Source: Klebsormidium nitens | Taxonomy: Eukaryota > Streptophyta > Klebsormidiophyceae > Klebsormidiales > Klebsormidiaceae | Direction: 5' to 3' | Length of the DNA: 64,000 nucleotides | Assembly: GCA_000708835.1 (NCBI GenBank) | Contig: DF237205.1 | Location: 56,601 to 120,600, forward strand | Shown: one piece after another, positions 13,514-25,612 of the stretch | Layout: every line of letters begins with the position of its first letter | How positions within the stretch are numbered: position 1 is the first letter of the stretch | Position numbers and translations under genes: made by a program | The notes under the pieces: model-generated | The model's database searches: none | What the model saw: only the letters and a program-made list of their open reading frames with translations | What the model was told of the DNA's origin: nothing

Positions 13514-13714
13514 ATGACTGGTGACGAAAGCAATTGGAGCATGGAGCTGACTGAATTTGGAATCGATCTGACTAGGTGGTACGCTGAAAATTACGGAAGA
13601 GCAGTATATGACGGTCAGGTTTGGATCAAACCATTTGTACACTACAGATCTCCCTTTCCGCCTGAAGTTCGCATGTCTTGCACGAATTGGAACTGGTCCA
13701 GAAGCGAAACGTGA
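13514..13714 (+). CDS. Possible small ORF with a lectin-like stretch
   Basis: A 66-codon open frame rich in Trp and Tyr. The stretch [16 protein letters not shown] vaguely recalls the H-type lectin pattern (aromatic, then PF..PP.V), but only over about 20 residues. It lies opposite the proposed last exon of the ChaC gene, so at most one of the two is likely to be coding here. Confidence 0.18.
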   Translation: MTGDESNWSMELTEFGIDLTRWYAENYGRAVYDGQVWIKPFVHYRSPFPPEVRMSCTNWNWSRSET

Positions 13715-16438
13715 CGCACTCATTGCTGATCTCTTTTGCCTTGAGTAACAACCGCTTCTTGTCGAGCTTCTTGTCACGAAACATGAACACTTTAGGCAGA
13801 CGTGAGATGGCGACTGCCGCTTGCACTGACAGGTTGCACTGACAAAAACAAAGTCGATGATTCGAAACGTTCTTGCGCGCAATCTGCTCCGTTTTGGGTG
13901 CTCGCAAAATACTCAACGAAGCGGCCCTCGTAATTTTACTCAAGCAGCCTTGCGCATGTACAGAAAAGGCCCGGACGGCGGCTTACCGAGCCGTAACAGG
14001 GCCTCTTCCAGCCTGAAGAGGTACTCGTAATTGGGCCCGGAGGGGCCTCTTGCTTTCGCAATCTGCTTAGCGATCTCTTCCAAGGGGGCAGGCCCCAGGT
14101 AGTTCTGGTTAGAGACTTTGTTAGGAGAGGCTATGTACCTGAGGAAGAAGAAAGCATGAAATATGATAAGCTAACCAACGAAGTGCTTCTGTTGTGAGCC
14201 CACGGTACAATGCCATGCAAACAATGGTAGAATACAGCCCTTGGAGAGAAGCACGAATGATGGCACCGGAAGATCCTGACGACCGTGGTCGATTTGTCCT
14301 ATATCAAGAGCGGGCCAGAGGGTGCGAATACAAACGACGCTAACGCGGGGCTCTTGGCGGGAGAAGAATGGAGAAGCCCGGAAAGAAAAAGAAACATGGA
14401 AAGATCATATGATAGATCTGCAGACAAAGAACGACGCAACAACAGGGAAAGAAAGTACCCGCATCACAACTGAAACGGCAGCTCAAGCGAAGCAGACAAC
14501 CGGAAAGTGCACGTAGAACGAGTCCTGCGAATGGCAATTGTACCAACAATCGGGATTTGTTTTAGCACATCACGAAATGGGGTTAACACGGAAACGACGA
14601 TCCTACTGGAAAGCAGGCGAGGCAAACAAGAAAGACATTGTCAGAGCGACCACGCCATTACGATGGCACTTCTGACTTCCTATGAGAGGCGGCGAAAGGA
14701 GTGAGAGGAGAAAACGAGGGTAACTGAAAGGAGCTCACACTAAGACGCCGGACACGGCAGGGACAGTTTCCGACTCGAGGGTGAAGAGATCGACCTTCGC
14801 CCGGACATCGTACTGCTTCTCCCGCACTTCCAGGTACTGCGAGCAGGTCAAGAGGCGGGTTAAGAAGCCGGTTAAGGACTTTTGAAAAGTACAGTGGACT
14901 GGTTACTTGCGGGAGAGAAGATGTACGAGCAGAATAAGGACGGTTCATAGCCTGTTCAAATAGACGTTGGTACACGGGGTAAAGTCGGATTTTCCTCGAA
15001 TGCAAGGCTCGTAACCTGAAACTAGCGCTCAGTATAGTTTTCAGATATGATTACAGGGAGTGCGAAGCGGAGCTAGCAAATCTGGAGCTTTGCCGTGCTC
15101 GACGAGTATAATACTTTGCAGTCGTAGCTTGTAGGAAGCCCCTCTGTTGCAAGAATCCAAGCGCGAAAACAGCAATCGTCGGTTATAAGAAGCTCATGCG
15201 GTATTTTCCACTTACAGAGAGAGTGAGGTCCGCCTCTTGTTGATCTTCTATACAGTACGCAGTGCCCCACTGCATGAAACAAAAAACATAACGTTATGAG
15301 TCCTAATTGGTGCAGTCACCAGATAGTTTGTGTTAAACTATGTAACACAAATAGACGGCTGACCAAGAGATCCATTGGATCCTTAAGGAGGGTGCGAGGA
15401 CAACTAAAGGAAGCCCGAAGGTATCAATACGCGTCCCAGCGTCTGACTTTAGTACGAGTGATGTCAGACGCTAGCACGCGTCATGCTGGCCTCCGCGGAA
15501 GATCTCCAAACAATTTCTTTTGGAAAGCTTGCAAGAGATGTTGGATGCACCGCTACTGCAGCCCTCATAACAGCAGAAGCATGAAACTAACAGAGCGTTG
15601 TATAAGCAGCACTTAGTCAACGAGACGGTTCTTTGACGTGGCGACTGCTTCATCAGCGACGATACAAGTGTGTCATCGAGCACCTCTAAAGAACAGACTG
15701 CGACATCCTCCATTTGATGGAGTCTGGAAACATCATCGTAAGTATTCTCTGACCTGACACGGTATGCCTGCGCAAACCCATATTTCTTTCCCTAACCCGC
15801 AGGTTACTTACCGTAACCGCCCCTTTTTGCGCCTCCAGAGTGACCGTTCTCCCAGGAGCGCCTGGCGTTCCCCTGTGGTCGGTACTCCCTGCAACGCAAT
15901 CGCACTTCGGTTTTTCAGATCGTGCCCTTACCACATGACTGACTGGGTTGTAAAGGTTTGGCGATAACCCAACACAGATGTCAGCGGTGTTGATGTCTTA
16001 CGAACGATGCACACTGGAAGCAAAAGACCAAAGAAAGTCGCCCACAAGGGGCACAGAGGCACGTATTTTCAAAGTCATTGAGGTCACCGAGCAACCAGAT
16101 CGATCCAAGTTGGTGTTCTGATTAGAAAGAACACCGAGGCGTGCTACTGATCGGCTTTTGTCGTTACTGAAAAGAGAATCTTCAGTCGATCTGCAAGAGT
16201 TCTGCCACTCAGACTGTGTAAAATCCACCCTTAGTAGAAGGTCCATACGAAGCCGTGGATGCAACCAAGCAGAGTCCACAAGTACTTGATTCTTTGACAC
16301 AGTGTTGCTGACAAGACACAAAAATGTACCTTGGTAGAACACGCGCGCCCAATCCTTGATGTAGCCGTCCACTTTCCTGTCGTACTTGAAGTTTGGTCGC
16401 CAGATGAGGGAGCCATAACCAAACAACCAGATGGTCAT
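13626..16438 (-). CDS. ChaC-type gamma-glutamylcyclotransferase
   Basis: Predicted cytosolic enzyme releasing 5-oxoproline from glutathione or gamma-glutamyl peptides. Exons: 16438-16330, 15888-15812, 15269-15216, 14836-14739, 14138-13987. These join in phase to 163 residues. Seen: the N-terminal substrate-loop motif FGYGSLIW, the family stretch [12 protein letters not shown], a WGTAY strand, the [10 protein letters not shown] segment that carries the family's catalytic Glu, and the C-terminal [15 protein letters not shown] motif. All occur in canonical order. The 3' end is uncertain. After the 13987 donor, an in-phase frame 13948-13626 would add 108 codons, mostly basic residues unlike any ChaC tail I know, and it overlaps an opposing ORF. 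The usual family length is near 180-220 residues, so the true stop may lie in a shorter exon I could not place. Confidence 0.86.
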
Positions 16439-19148
16439 CCTCTGAAATAAGAGAGTCGTCAGGCCCAGGGTTAGATGAATTGCTTCCGAAAAGACAGAAA
16501 TTGTGGAATGAAAGGTCAGTGGTAACTCCTAGGTCAGCAGGACAGGTTTGAGGTTGGATGGTTGAGTATGTCTCAGGGGGCCATGCGGTTCACAAGGGCT
16601 CACTGCCTTCAGGTGTCTTTAATCAACGAAGGCTCTTCTTCTGGTATGGAGAACAATCGTTGGGGGCAAAAGACCAGGCTTCCGCTTCCTTGGAGGAATA
16701 CAAGGGAACAACAAGCAGACATAGAAGCCTTGTTCAGGAGCTTGAGCGATTTCTAAATTGAACAAGTGTTGCTCAAGGGTGATTGGACTACATTTTCAGC
16801 TTCCCGAAGGTGACTCTATATCAACCAATGTGGGATCTTGATCTAGGTCGAGATCTGCCTAGACGTAGCCTGTATTGGAGACAGGATCAAAGTGGGGCCT
16901 AATTGGAGCTTTGAAGCAAACAACTCCGCCAATATTTCAGCCCCAGAATCAAATACGCGCCTTCCCCAATTTTTACCAGGTTTGAACCATTTTTTCAGCA
17001 CCTTCCCCCTCTGCCTTCACTCCTTGCTGAATAAGACAAACTTTTCCTTCAACCAGTCTTGAAGCTAGAGTCCAAGCCTTTGGCCTGTCCTTCTGATACG
17101 TCGCAGCCAATGAGCTCAGTTACACATGAAGCACCTTTCACAAGAGTCGCTTAAAACTGCGGGTCAATTGCAGAAAGTTCCTGGTTGAAGCATTCAAGAG
17201 ATTCCTCCTTCTGGGGAAACGCTGAACCTGCTGCAAACACGAGTTCTGGCGCGCTTTGGCTGAAGACCTCAAAATCATGTAAAACGCTGCTTAGAAGGGT
17301 GGGCAGGATAAGGTGTGCCAGTGCCAGTCCGAAGTGTGAGGTGATCAGGAACGAAAGCCCCGACAGAGTCTGAAGGAGCTTCCTTGGGATCTTTTGAGCA
17401 CAGACTTTTGTTGATATCCTGGCTCAACACAACAATGTCAGGCTAGCTGAGCTGAATCGTTTACCAGAGCAGCAGCGCTGCAAAGTTTCACGCTGCCTGT
17501 GCTTGCATCCAACTGATCGCAGGCACTCTCCGGAAGACGGCCTCGATTCTCTGATCAGCATCCAAGCAGACCTGAGCTTCTCAAAGTTCCTCCAAAGAGA
17601 TGTGCAAGTCGCTCTGGCTTCTCACCGCAAGGATCACGCTGACCAAGTCTGTGCCAAGCACGTCCCCGAAGTTGGCGGTCAAATGTTTGGGTGCTGGTCT
17701 TCGTAATGGGATCGTTGGCACTGAAAAGAATTCTCTTCCGAACCTAGAGGGAATCCTATACTTCAGCTGGAGGAGATCCGGCCCAAAGCCCCCCAGAAAG
17801 TCGGCAAAACTGCCAAAACAGCGTGTTTCTTTCTCTTGTTGGCGATCTAACACCTGCTCACATTGTGCTGGAAATTATTTCAGGAACCTAAGTGCTTAGC
17901 TCGTTCAGGTGCACATTCATTGTAGACGCCACCGTGACAGAATCAAAATGCAACGAACCCATTGCAATGCCGCTAACTTGAACTTGATTCTTGAAGGCGC
18001 CAGCTCAGATTTAGAATGACGATAACATTGACATGGGCTTGCCGAACTCAGGCCCATGGCTGAGTCTGGCACGCACATTTTAGGGAATCATATGCTAATA
18101 TCTGACGGTGCAAGGCGAGTCTTGAACGAAAGACGGGATCGGACGGTTCTAAGACAGTGCATCTGAAGCCGTCGATGTTACATTGATCACATGCAGCCAT
18201 TGATGTGGGGTGCATAAGCGATATGCAGGATGCATGAATGGATTCATGCAGTGCATCCTGTGCAGGCGACCATCATTCAAATTGGGCCAGATCGATCATT
18301 GGATCGGCCACTTTTCTAGCAAAGCACCTGCCAGTGCACATGAACACACGAAGATACACATCTGGTATCAATTTGTGTGAGGTAGAAAATGAAGACATAT
18401 GTGTCTTCTTCCTTTCAAAGCACTGAAGTCACTCCATTCTGTACATTTGTATGTGTACCTCGTACCAGGTTCGTTTACGTTTCTTCCTACGTATCAAGCG
18501 TCTCCTTTGCAAACTCAAAAAGTGGTACAAGCTAGGCTTGCCTGGTTGATCTGCTTCGTCCGCTACATGGACTATTCAAAGCAGACAAAAACGGCATACA
18601 TAGATTACACTAGACGGATCATCTCCATTCGTCAGCAGCGTAGTAAGAAGTAAGTAGTTACATTGTAGGCGCTAAAGCATCGATATCGCGTCACTAGCTG
18701 GCTAGCACTGCCGGTCATCGAGCAATCATGGTGAGCATAACTACGGCGCAATCTCTTCCGCCACGTTGGATCCTTCGAAGACGTCAGGAAAGGAATACAC
18801 CTGCAGAAGGCGAAAGAGATCAGTTATCACGCTCAAACGTCGCTTTATAGATGACCCGTCTCAACGACTTCGAGCTCGTCGACTTTCTTGGAGCTTTCCA
18901 GCCTTTGTGTTGTACGTTGAGTTGTGCAGCCTTCCGTTCCCAGTTTCGAAAGTGGTTCCTGACAAAAGATGCGATTCGTGAAATGCTGCCAAATCTTCGA
19001 GAACATGGAACCTGCTAGGTTCGCTTGACCCTGGCGAAATCTGTCGCATAAGCAAAGCCCGCAAAGTTCTACAATGAAAAAGGTTGTTGACACTAGACGC
19101 TTAAAGTTTTGAGAACAAAGTCAAGCTGATCTCTCAATTTGGCTTCCA
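16439..19148. other. Intergenic region, no gene recognised
   Basis: Only short overlapping frames on both strands, none with recognisable motifs or matching splice partners. It should contain the ChaC promoter at the left and the 3' UTR of the His-rich gene at the right. An inverted repeat at 18225-18260 is listed separately. Confidence 0.5.
18225..18260. repeat. Imperfect inverted repeat (hairpin)
   Basis: Left arm caggatgcatgaat and right arm attcatgca-gcatcctg pair around a GG centre, with a two-base bulge in the right arm. It could form a short hairpin or cruciform. It has no T-run or flanking gene that would give it a defined role. Confidence 0.7.
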
Positions 19149-22100
19149 TTACTCACGGATTCTTCCAAGGATCGCTGTGTTTACCTTCGTCTCCTCTTCA
19201 TCCTCAGGACCGTCATGGGGGGGTCCGCCGTGAGGTGGTTTGACGGGGGGCCCCTCGGGCCCATCGTCGTGGGGGGGTCCGTGAGGGGGTCCGTGGGGCC
19301 CGTGGTGAGGGGGGGGAGGGAGGCAGGCGCCGATGGCGATCTTCCACGGCTGGAGGCGCAGCAGAACCGTGGTGCGAACCAGTTCCTTGTTCTCTTCCGC
19401 AAACCCGCACTGCAAACGGTTGGCGTCAGCTTTAGCAGGCTTCTTTTGCCGGTATGTCGACCAGTCTTCATTTACGGTTGGATCTTAGCTGGAGTTGCCA
19501 GGTCTGCGCAATTCTCAACGCTCCTTGATACGAGCCACTTTTGGAAAGGATTGGAACTGGTGTCGTGTTCAGGTCTGTATTCTTTGCAGATTCGGTGAGG
19601 CAAATTAGCGACGGACAAAGATCAAGCGTCCCGGGCCTTTGACTGGCAGGCGAAAGTGGCAACAGACAAAAGGTCAAAACGGTACGGATGAGTGACTGGC
19701 AGAGACCAGGACAGGGTTCCGATACCTTTTTGAATCGAACATTGGGGATTGCCGAAGTTTCTCGTAGCAAATTTTGAGAGTATTTTTCGAATCAGACTGT
19801 CTTAAAAGAAAGGAAGAAAACAAGCGGAAGGACGCACAAGTAAGAGTCGGCCGCCGTCAAAAAAAGGTCCCGTAGAATCAATGGCCTTACCACTTCCGCA
19901 ACGATCTTCTGAATGTGGGGGGGCTTCGGCCCGTTGCACAGCATGAAGGCCGCCTTCTTAACCACCGCGCGGGACAGCTCCAGGTTAGTAGCGACGCATT
20001 CTGGAACATAGAGCAGAGAATACGGGTTAGGAGAATGAGGGGTTAAACAACCTGATAATCTAGCGTGATTCATAATCAATCTCTTTGCGGATTGAGGTCA
20101 ACCAAGAACCGTGTGAGCAGTACGTCAGCCAGATATGGAACAAGGAAAGGAATCAAAGATTTCAAAGAAAGCGACGCCGCACCCCTCGGCCATGCACGAG
20201 AGAAACGTGTCCGTTGACAAAATAGGCTGTTGGAAACAGCCGCCTTCAGAAGCTCCTCCTTGAGGTTCTATTTCGTTCGTCAGAAGCACCGACGTCACAG
20301 CGCAGCGACTTGTCGTCTCCAGAAATATTCATAATCCGGCGTTCCGAACTTCGTAACCGGACTCAGGGGCCTGGAAGATATCTGAAAATTCTATATAGAT
20401 CGGTCGCTCACTCTTGAGCTTCTCGGGGTCCGGCTTCCGGTGCGGGCACTTCTTCTCGACGGGCGCTCCGCTCTCCAGCCAGCGCGGGTCAATCCAGCTG
20501 TCCGCTCCCTTCGGCGCCACGTCATCCACGCTGACGTCACCGTCCTCGTCGTCGCAGGCGGAGTCGTCCCAGTTAACACCTTCGTTATCGTCATCATCAG
20601 TGACGTCATCTTCGTCGTCATCGTCTCTGGGAGGGCCGTGGGGGTGGTGATGGTGATGTGGACCGTGGTGGGGGGGTCCGTGGGGCCCAAAAGGAGGGGG
20701 GGGGAGGAGCGCGCGAAAGACGGCGGGCAGGAAGAAGCGGTCGACGGCGCCCTCGATGGCAAACAGCTTCAGCATCGTCTGCAAGAAGGAGTTTGGGAAT
20801 TTAGAGTTTTTAGTTATCGTTTGGGAGTTTGGGATTTTGCCGGTTGGAAACTTCTGGTGATCTTATCGGCCGAGACACTTTTGCTGGTGTTATCGGCCGA
20901 GACGTGTCTCGAAGGTTGTGGGTCTGAGAAGCAGTGGGCTCGTGAGTGGGGAATAATTTTTGAGCTTCTGGTTTGACGGGGAAATAGCAATCGAGATTGT
21001 CATGCATGGAAAAAGAGGGATTGAGGCGTAACGGGGCAGTCTGGATCATGGGCTTAATGCATCAATAAAACTCAATATCTGCTTTTGTCATCTTGTTGAT
21101 TTGATTCCTCTCGGCATTGCAGAGCATCTAGAAAGCCAACGTACAACAAGTAACATAATTGAGCGACGATGCACAGAATTAGGGTAATACCATATCCAAA
21201 AAGGAATTGACAACGCAGGTGGAGTCCAAGAAAACGTGACGTCATTGTGAAAGTGTGACGTCCTCACCTTGCTGGAGTCGTTGTAGCACGCCCCGCTGAC
21301 GAGGCTCCGCAGGTACGCCAGCTTGACGGGCATGACGTGAGCATCGGCGATGGCGGAGAGGCCGGCCAGCTTGGGATACTCCTTCGTGAAGTTGGCCTGC
21401 GTGAAGGACACGTCAGCATGACGTCAGCAAGATTATCGGTGGATTTGTTGCGTGATTCCAGCGCTAGCACGAGTGCAAGACATTAAGCAAGGTCGGTCGA
21501 GGTTTCTGTGTGGGGCGTTCAGGTGAACACACGACTTTAAATGGTGATCATGTGACAGGAATTGATCGTGGAAATCGAGATTTTGGTGACCTCAAGCGAA
21601 AGGGAGAGCACAGCAGTGAAGGCAACGACGATTACGTCAGCAATAAAAAGCTAAAGGCTGTGCGTATTGCAATTCTCGAGAGATTTGAGAGTCCCGACTA
21701 TTTTTCCGTTTCAAGCTCCCCAAAACCGCCTCGCAGAAGCGGTAGTGTTACCTTGATAGAGACTTGTGGTTAGACGACGAGACTGTGCGGAAGAACGAGC
21801 TAAGCTGAGTTCTGAGAAGGTAACAAGAAGTCAAGCGGCTCGAGGGCGGGATGACTCACGAACGCCTCCCTGATCTTGCTCTCAGTTGGCTCCTCAGCAA
21901 ACGCCGTCACTTTGTCGGTGGCGGTCTTGACGATTGTGGCAACACCGTCGGCCAGGCTTGCTGCAAGACAGAAAAGAACTGATTAAAAGAAGGGTTTGAC
22001 GAGATTCATATGATGAAGGCAAGCGAAGAGCGGGCTCCTGTTACAGCAGGCGAAAAAGAGACAGGAGGAACGCAACAAGGATAGATTGTTAAAGAGATAC

Positions 22101-24851
22101 ATAGATTGAACGTTCAGGTCCGTGACGAAAGAGTTGAAAGGACGGGGCTCGTTAGAGCGGACAAAGAGAAACTCAGGATTGAACCGAGGCAATCCCTTTG
22201 GCTCAGCCTGAATAGCAAGCCTTAAGTAAGCAGAAATACTTGAAAGGTCATTCTCTTAAGGATCTAGTAATGCAAAAAGCACGGTGTCTTCAGGTGATTC
22301 GTTGGAAGATTCTTCAAAGGTGAGTCACTCTGGCAAGGATTGCACACGATGCGCAAGCTGCCCATAGACGCCAGCCCGAAAACAACCACAGATGCGATTA
22401 GGGAACCATTCTCAGACGAGACAGACAACCAGCCCGAAGCTTGGAACGTCAATCAGCCTCGGCAATCCCTGCTCCTCACCGTTGCAAGTTTCCGTGGCGG
22501 CCAGCTTCGTCCCAAAGAACTCCTCCACAGCCTCAGCCACCAGCTTGGTTGTGTTCTCAATGAGCATCCTCGCGAAGGGCNNNNNNNNNNNNNNNNNNNN
22601 NNNNNNNNNNNNNNNNNNNNNNNNNNNNNNNNNNNNNNNNNNNNNNNNNNNNNNNNNNNNNNNNNNNNNNNNNNNNNNNNNNNNNNNNNNNNNNNNNNNN
22701 NNNNNNNNNNNNNNNNNNNNNNNNNNNNNNNNNNNNNNNNNNNNNNNNNNNNNNNNNNNNNNNNNNNNNNNGGGGGGCAGTCGAGGGGGGGGGTACTGTC
22801 GGGGTCGCTGAGGTCGAAGTCGAGAAGGAAGTCCCATTCGCTGGGGAGATCGGCTTGGATATCCTGCAAGAGTGGAGGGGGGAATGGTGTCAAGAAAGGG
22901 AATAAAGATCCCTTGGAATTAAGAAGTGCCTTCTACAGGGTCTGTTCCTTGTGTTGCCCGACAATGTCCACTTCCCAGATGTTTGTAGAGGAACCCGGAA
23001 TCAGGTCGTCATCCCAAATGAGGTCATCCTTCCAAATCAGTAGAATAGCCAGGTTTGTCACCAGGCCTGATTGCTGAAACGAAGCTTCTAAAGAGAGGAT
23101 AGGAATTTGAGTGATTTGTATCAAAGAACAGGTGAAACAGAAGATCAAACAAGATGAAGATAGGAAAGCCTACCCGAGGTGAGGTAAAATGTGATTGGCT
23201 GTCTCACCTGCCCAAAGAAGAGACCTTTGACCCATCCTAGGACCCCAGTGGGAGCGGCCGCCTCAGTTTCCATTCCCCAAGGGCCCCATGGACGGGGGGG
23301 AGGAGGTCCTGAAAGTGCAAGCATAGAAATAGTTATTTATAATAATAGTTATTTATATAATAATTATTTACTGCGGATTTGGCAGTGGTCCTGGATGTAT
23401 GAGACCATATTTGTTTATGCAGGAGAGAGTGTGAATGCGAAAAGCAGTTGATCGTCTGAGGGCTGGTTTGCATCGGTCTGCAAGAGTCAGAAAAATAGTT
23501 ATTTATGCGGATTTGGCAGTGGTCCTGGATGTTCAAAGACACCATATTTGTTTATGCAGGAGAGAGTGTGAATGCGAAAAGCAGTTGATTATTCAAGGGG
23601 CTGATTTGCACCGGACTGTTGGACAATTAGTGCTTCAAGTAGGGTAGATCACTTCATTGTCGATCTCCTGACTCAGAGGAAACCTCTAAGGCTACAAGCC
23701 CTGCAGATACTTGTTCACAGAGTTTGGATCAACTGCAGGGGAATGCCCAAGCCACATAATGATAAGAAGTTCTGGTTGCTAGGAAAACTCTCATCTGGCG
23801 AGACTTTTCGGGTACTACAGGAGGGAAAGAAGAAACATGGCGCAGGCCCAGAATCACCAACGCGTGCCTTAGGAGGATGTGCTGTTTGACAGATTGCTCA
23901 AGTTGACACGCATGAAGGGACGTAAAGGGCAAGGAGTGCAAGGAATATCTTCCTAGAGGTAGCTACTTTCAGGACAGGTGTTTCTTGGATTCAAAGCAAG
24001 ACCGCTGGGCCCTGATTGAATCCAGCTCCTAAGAGGCTATGTTTGCCCAAAAAACAAAGAAAAAGCTACAAAGTTTGAAGAGGTTGAGTTGACAGGATCA
24101 ATCAGCTTCAGGACTTGAAACACACTTGTGAAGACAGGAGAGCCCACTGGACCAATAACTAAAGGAAAGGTGAATGGCCCAAGGAGAAGAGTTCAGAGCA
24201 CAAGCCACTACTACTGGACTAGCAAACCAGAAGTAAGGTGCATTGTCCAGCCACATATAAGTGGATACAGAAACACTGTCTCTCACCCATACAACAGTCA
24301 AGCTCACACTGTTGAGCCACCACAATACAGCCAAGCTGGATTGACCCCCATCTGCCCAACTTACCTAGACATCCAACCAGTCGAATTTGTGAGCTGACCT
24401 GATAGAGTTGATGCCACAGAGACAAGCCTGATCAAATTCATCTTGACCAGACTCCCCAGTAATCAAACCAGCAGTACAACTTACCATGGAAGATATGTGC
24501 CGCAGCGATCACAAGCAGAGCCCCCATCACAGCTGCCAGGAGCATTTTCACACCCTGGCAGGCCATCAGCTTGCGCATCCTGCAGGGGGGTGCCTCGTAG
24601 CCCTCCTTCTGGGGGGGGGACGACGCGCGCTCCTGGAACTTGGCCCTGACTGCAATCAGAGCAGAGTTGACTGCATCACGAGCACTCTCAAAGTATCCCT
24701 GAGGAACTGCAGTGGGGGAACTTGGCAGGAGACCCCTCTCAAGCTCATCAGCGTTAGGAGCAGCCATTGGAGAGGTGGGAATAGGCTCTGTGGAGGCGGG
24801 TTCGCTGGAGACGGGGGCGTAATGCACGTTGTGGTCGCTGCCTTTCCCCAT
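19149..24851 (-). CDS. Unrecognised membrane-anchored His/Pro/Asp-rich protein
   Basis: I do not recognise this family. Exons: 24851-24485, 23308-23208, 22863-22480 (contains the N gap), 21960-21860, 21396-21268, 20778-20412, 20000-19891, 19409-19149. All visible joins keep phase. The start chosen is MGKGSDHN; an upstream in-frame frame exists. One TM helix (MLLAAVMGALLVIAAAHIF) follows a polar N-terminus of about 96 residues, so a single-pass anchored protein is likely. The rest is helical (e.g. VATIVKTATDKVTAF) with two long low-complexity tracts after PPPP: GPHGPPHHGPHHHHHPHGPP followed by an Asp run, and HHGPHGPPHGPP. A shorter PPPPRPWGPWG occurs in exon 2. Such tracts could bind metal ions (inference). 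The final frame ends at a TAA at 19149-19151, but the same bases also read as a good GTGAGT donor, so another exon is possible. Confidence 0.72.
20860..20905 (-). repeat. Short direct repeat ttatcggccgagac
   Basis: The 14-mer ttatcggccgagac occurs twice about 28 bp apart in the intron before the long His-rich exon. It is a minor tandem duplication with no assigned role. Confidence 0.75.
22581..22771. other. Assembly gap of 191 N
   Basis: The N run lies inside an exon of the His-rich gene. The left exon part leaves two bases and the right part needs one, so a pure coding gap should be a multiple of three. The 191 N shown is not, so the size is estimated or an intron lies inside. The flank is G-rich on the plus strand (a run of nine G), suggesting a further Pro-rich or low-complexity tract that failed to assemble. 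Confidence 0.95.
23327..23620. repeat. Tandem duplication in intron 1 of the His-rich gene
   Basis: Two units start near 23327 and 23494. Both contain atagttattta, then gcggatttggcagtggtcct, then accatatttgtttatgcagg and gaatgcgaaaagcagttgat. The first unit carries an extra AT-rich insert of about 30 bp. The copies are nearly identical, so the duplication is recent. No exon sequence is included. Confidence 0.88.
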
Positions 24852-25367
24852 TGGAAGCTGGGAAGGGGAAAATGTGTTGAGGTTGTGGGGAATGGGGGAA
24901 ACTTGGGTGCTTATAATGGTGATGAAAGGGGACTTGAAGCTCCTTTTGCAGCGCTCTGCCCTTCTCTCCAGAGCATAGCACACGCTAGCACGGAGCCTTT
25001 AGGCGCAGCCTTTGACCAAAGCGAATCCTGAGACGATTGCGATTGGCCCGTTTCCGGGGCAGTGCCTGTAATCGTTCTGATCTTTTCGCCGCAACCGCAT
25101 CAATCGGACGGTCACAAGGTCCTCAAAAACTGTCCGTAACTTACGCTCAGCCGTCCAAACTCAGCGTTTAGAGGCACCAGCGACCACCGGTGCATATGCA
25201 TCCCTTTGTACGCTGACAAATGCCGAACACACGTGACTCAGTTGTTTCTTGCTTGACCTCATCGCAACCGTCCAGATTAAAGCTGAAGCAACTCAAGCCA
25301 TCGATGTAAAATCAGATCCTGCGTAAGTTTGTAGATATACTTTGCTATCGCTGCAAAGCTCACAAAA
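24852..25367. other. Region between the His-rich gene and tRNA-Trp
   Basis: Contains the 5' leader of the His-rich gene, with an in-frame upstream ATG at 24983, and the short region before the tRNA. No other gene is seen. Confidence 0.5.
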
Positions 25368-25439
25368 GGGGACTTAGCACAATGGCAGTGCATCCGACTC
25401 CAGATCGGAAGGTTAGGCGTTCGAGTCGCCTAGTCCTCA
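25368..25439 (+). tRNA. trnW: tRNA-Trp (anticodon CCA)
   Basis: A 72-base cloverleaf without an intron. The acceptor stem GGGGACT pairs with AGTCCTC, with one G-T pair. The D arm is GCAC/GTGC. The anticodon stem TCCGA/TCGGA carries the loop CTCCAGA, so the anticodon is CCA at 25400-25402. The T arm is AGGCG-TTCGAGT-CGCCT, and the discriminator base is A. The internal Pol III promoter boxes lie in the D and T arms. It sits 173 bp before the Nudix start codon on the same strand. Confidence 0.96.
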
Positions 25440-25441
25440 TC

Positions 25442-25445
25442 TTTT
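25442..25445 (+). terminator. Pol III T4 terminator of tRNA-Trp
   Basis: A run of four T directly downstream of the tRNA, in atcttttg, the usual minimal Pol III stop signal. Confidence 0.8.
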
Positions 25446-25612
25446 GTTGCACTTCTATCTTGCCATTGGCCTTCGTTGGCCTTCGTTGACCTTCGTTACT
25501 TGGCGCCTTCCTCTTCAATTGAAAGCCACCCTTTTGCTCCTGCCACTTTTGCTGAGCACTATCGAACTGAGGGAGGCAGGCGTAGCTGACGAAACGAGGC
25601 ACGCACTTCACG

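Noticed and set aside
13514-13714. H-type lectin gene
   Set aside because: Resemblance covers only about 20 residues and no neighbouring exons were found; kept only as a low-confidence ORF.
15686-15934. Continuation of ChaC exon 2 through the GTAAGT at 15811
   Set aside because: The translated extension does not resemble ChaC, while splicing to 15269 restores the WGTAY motif in phase.
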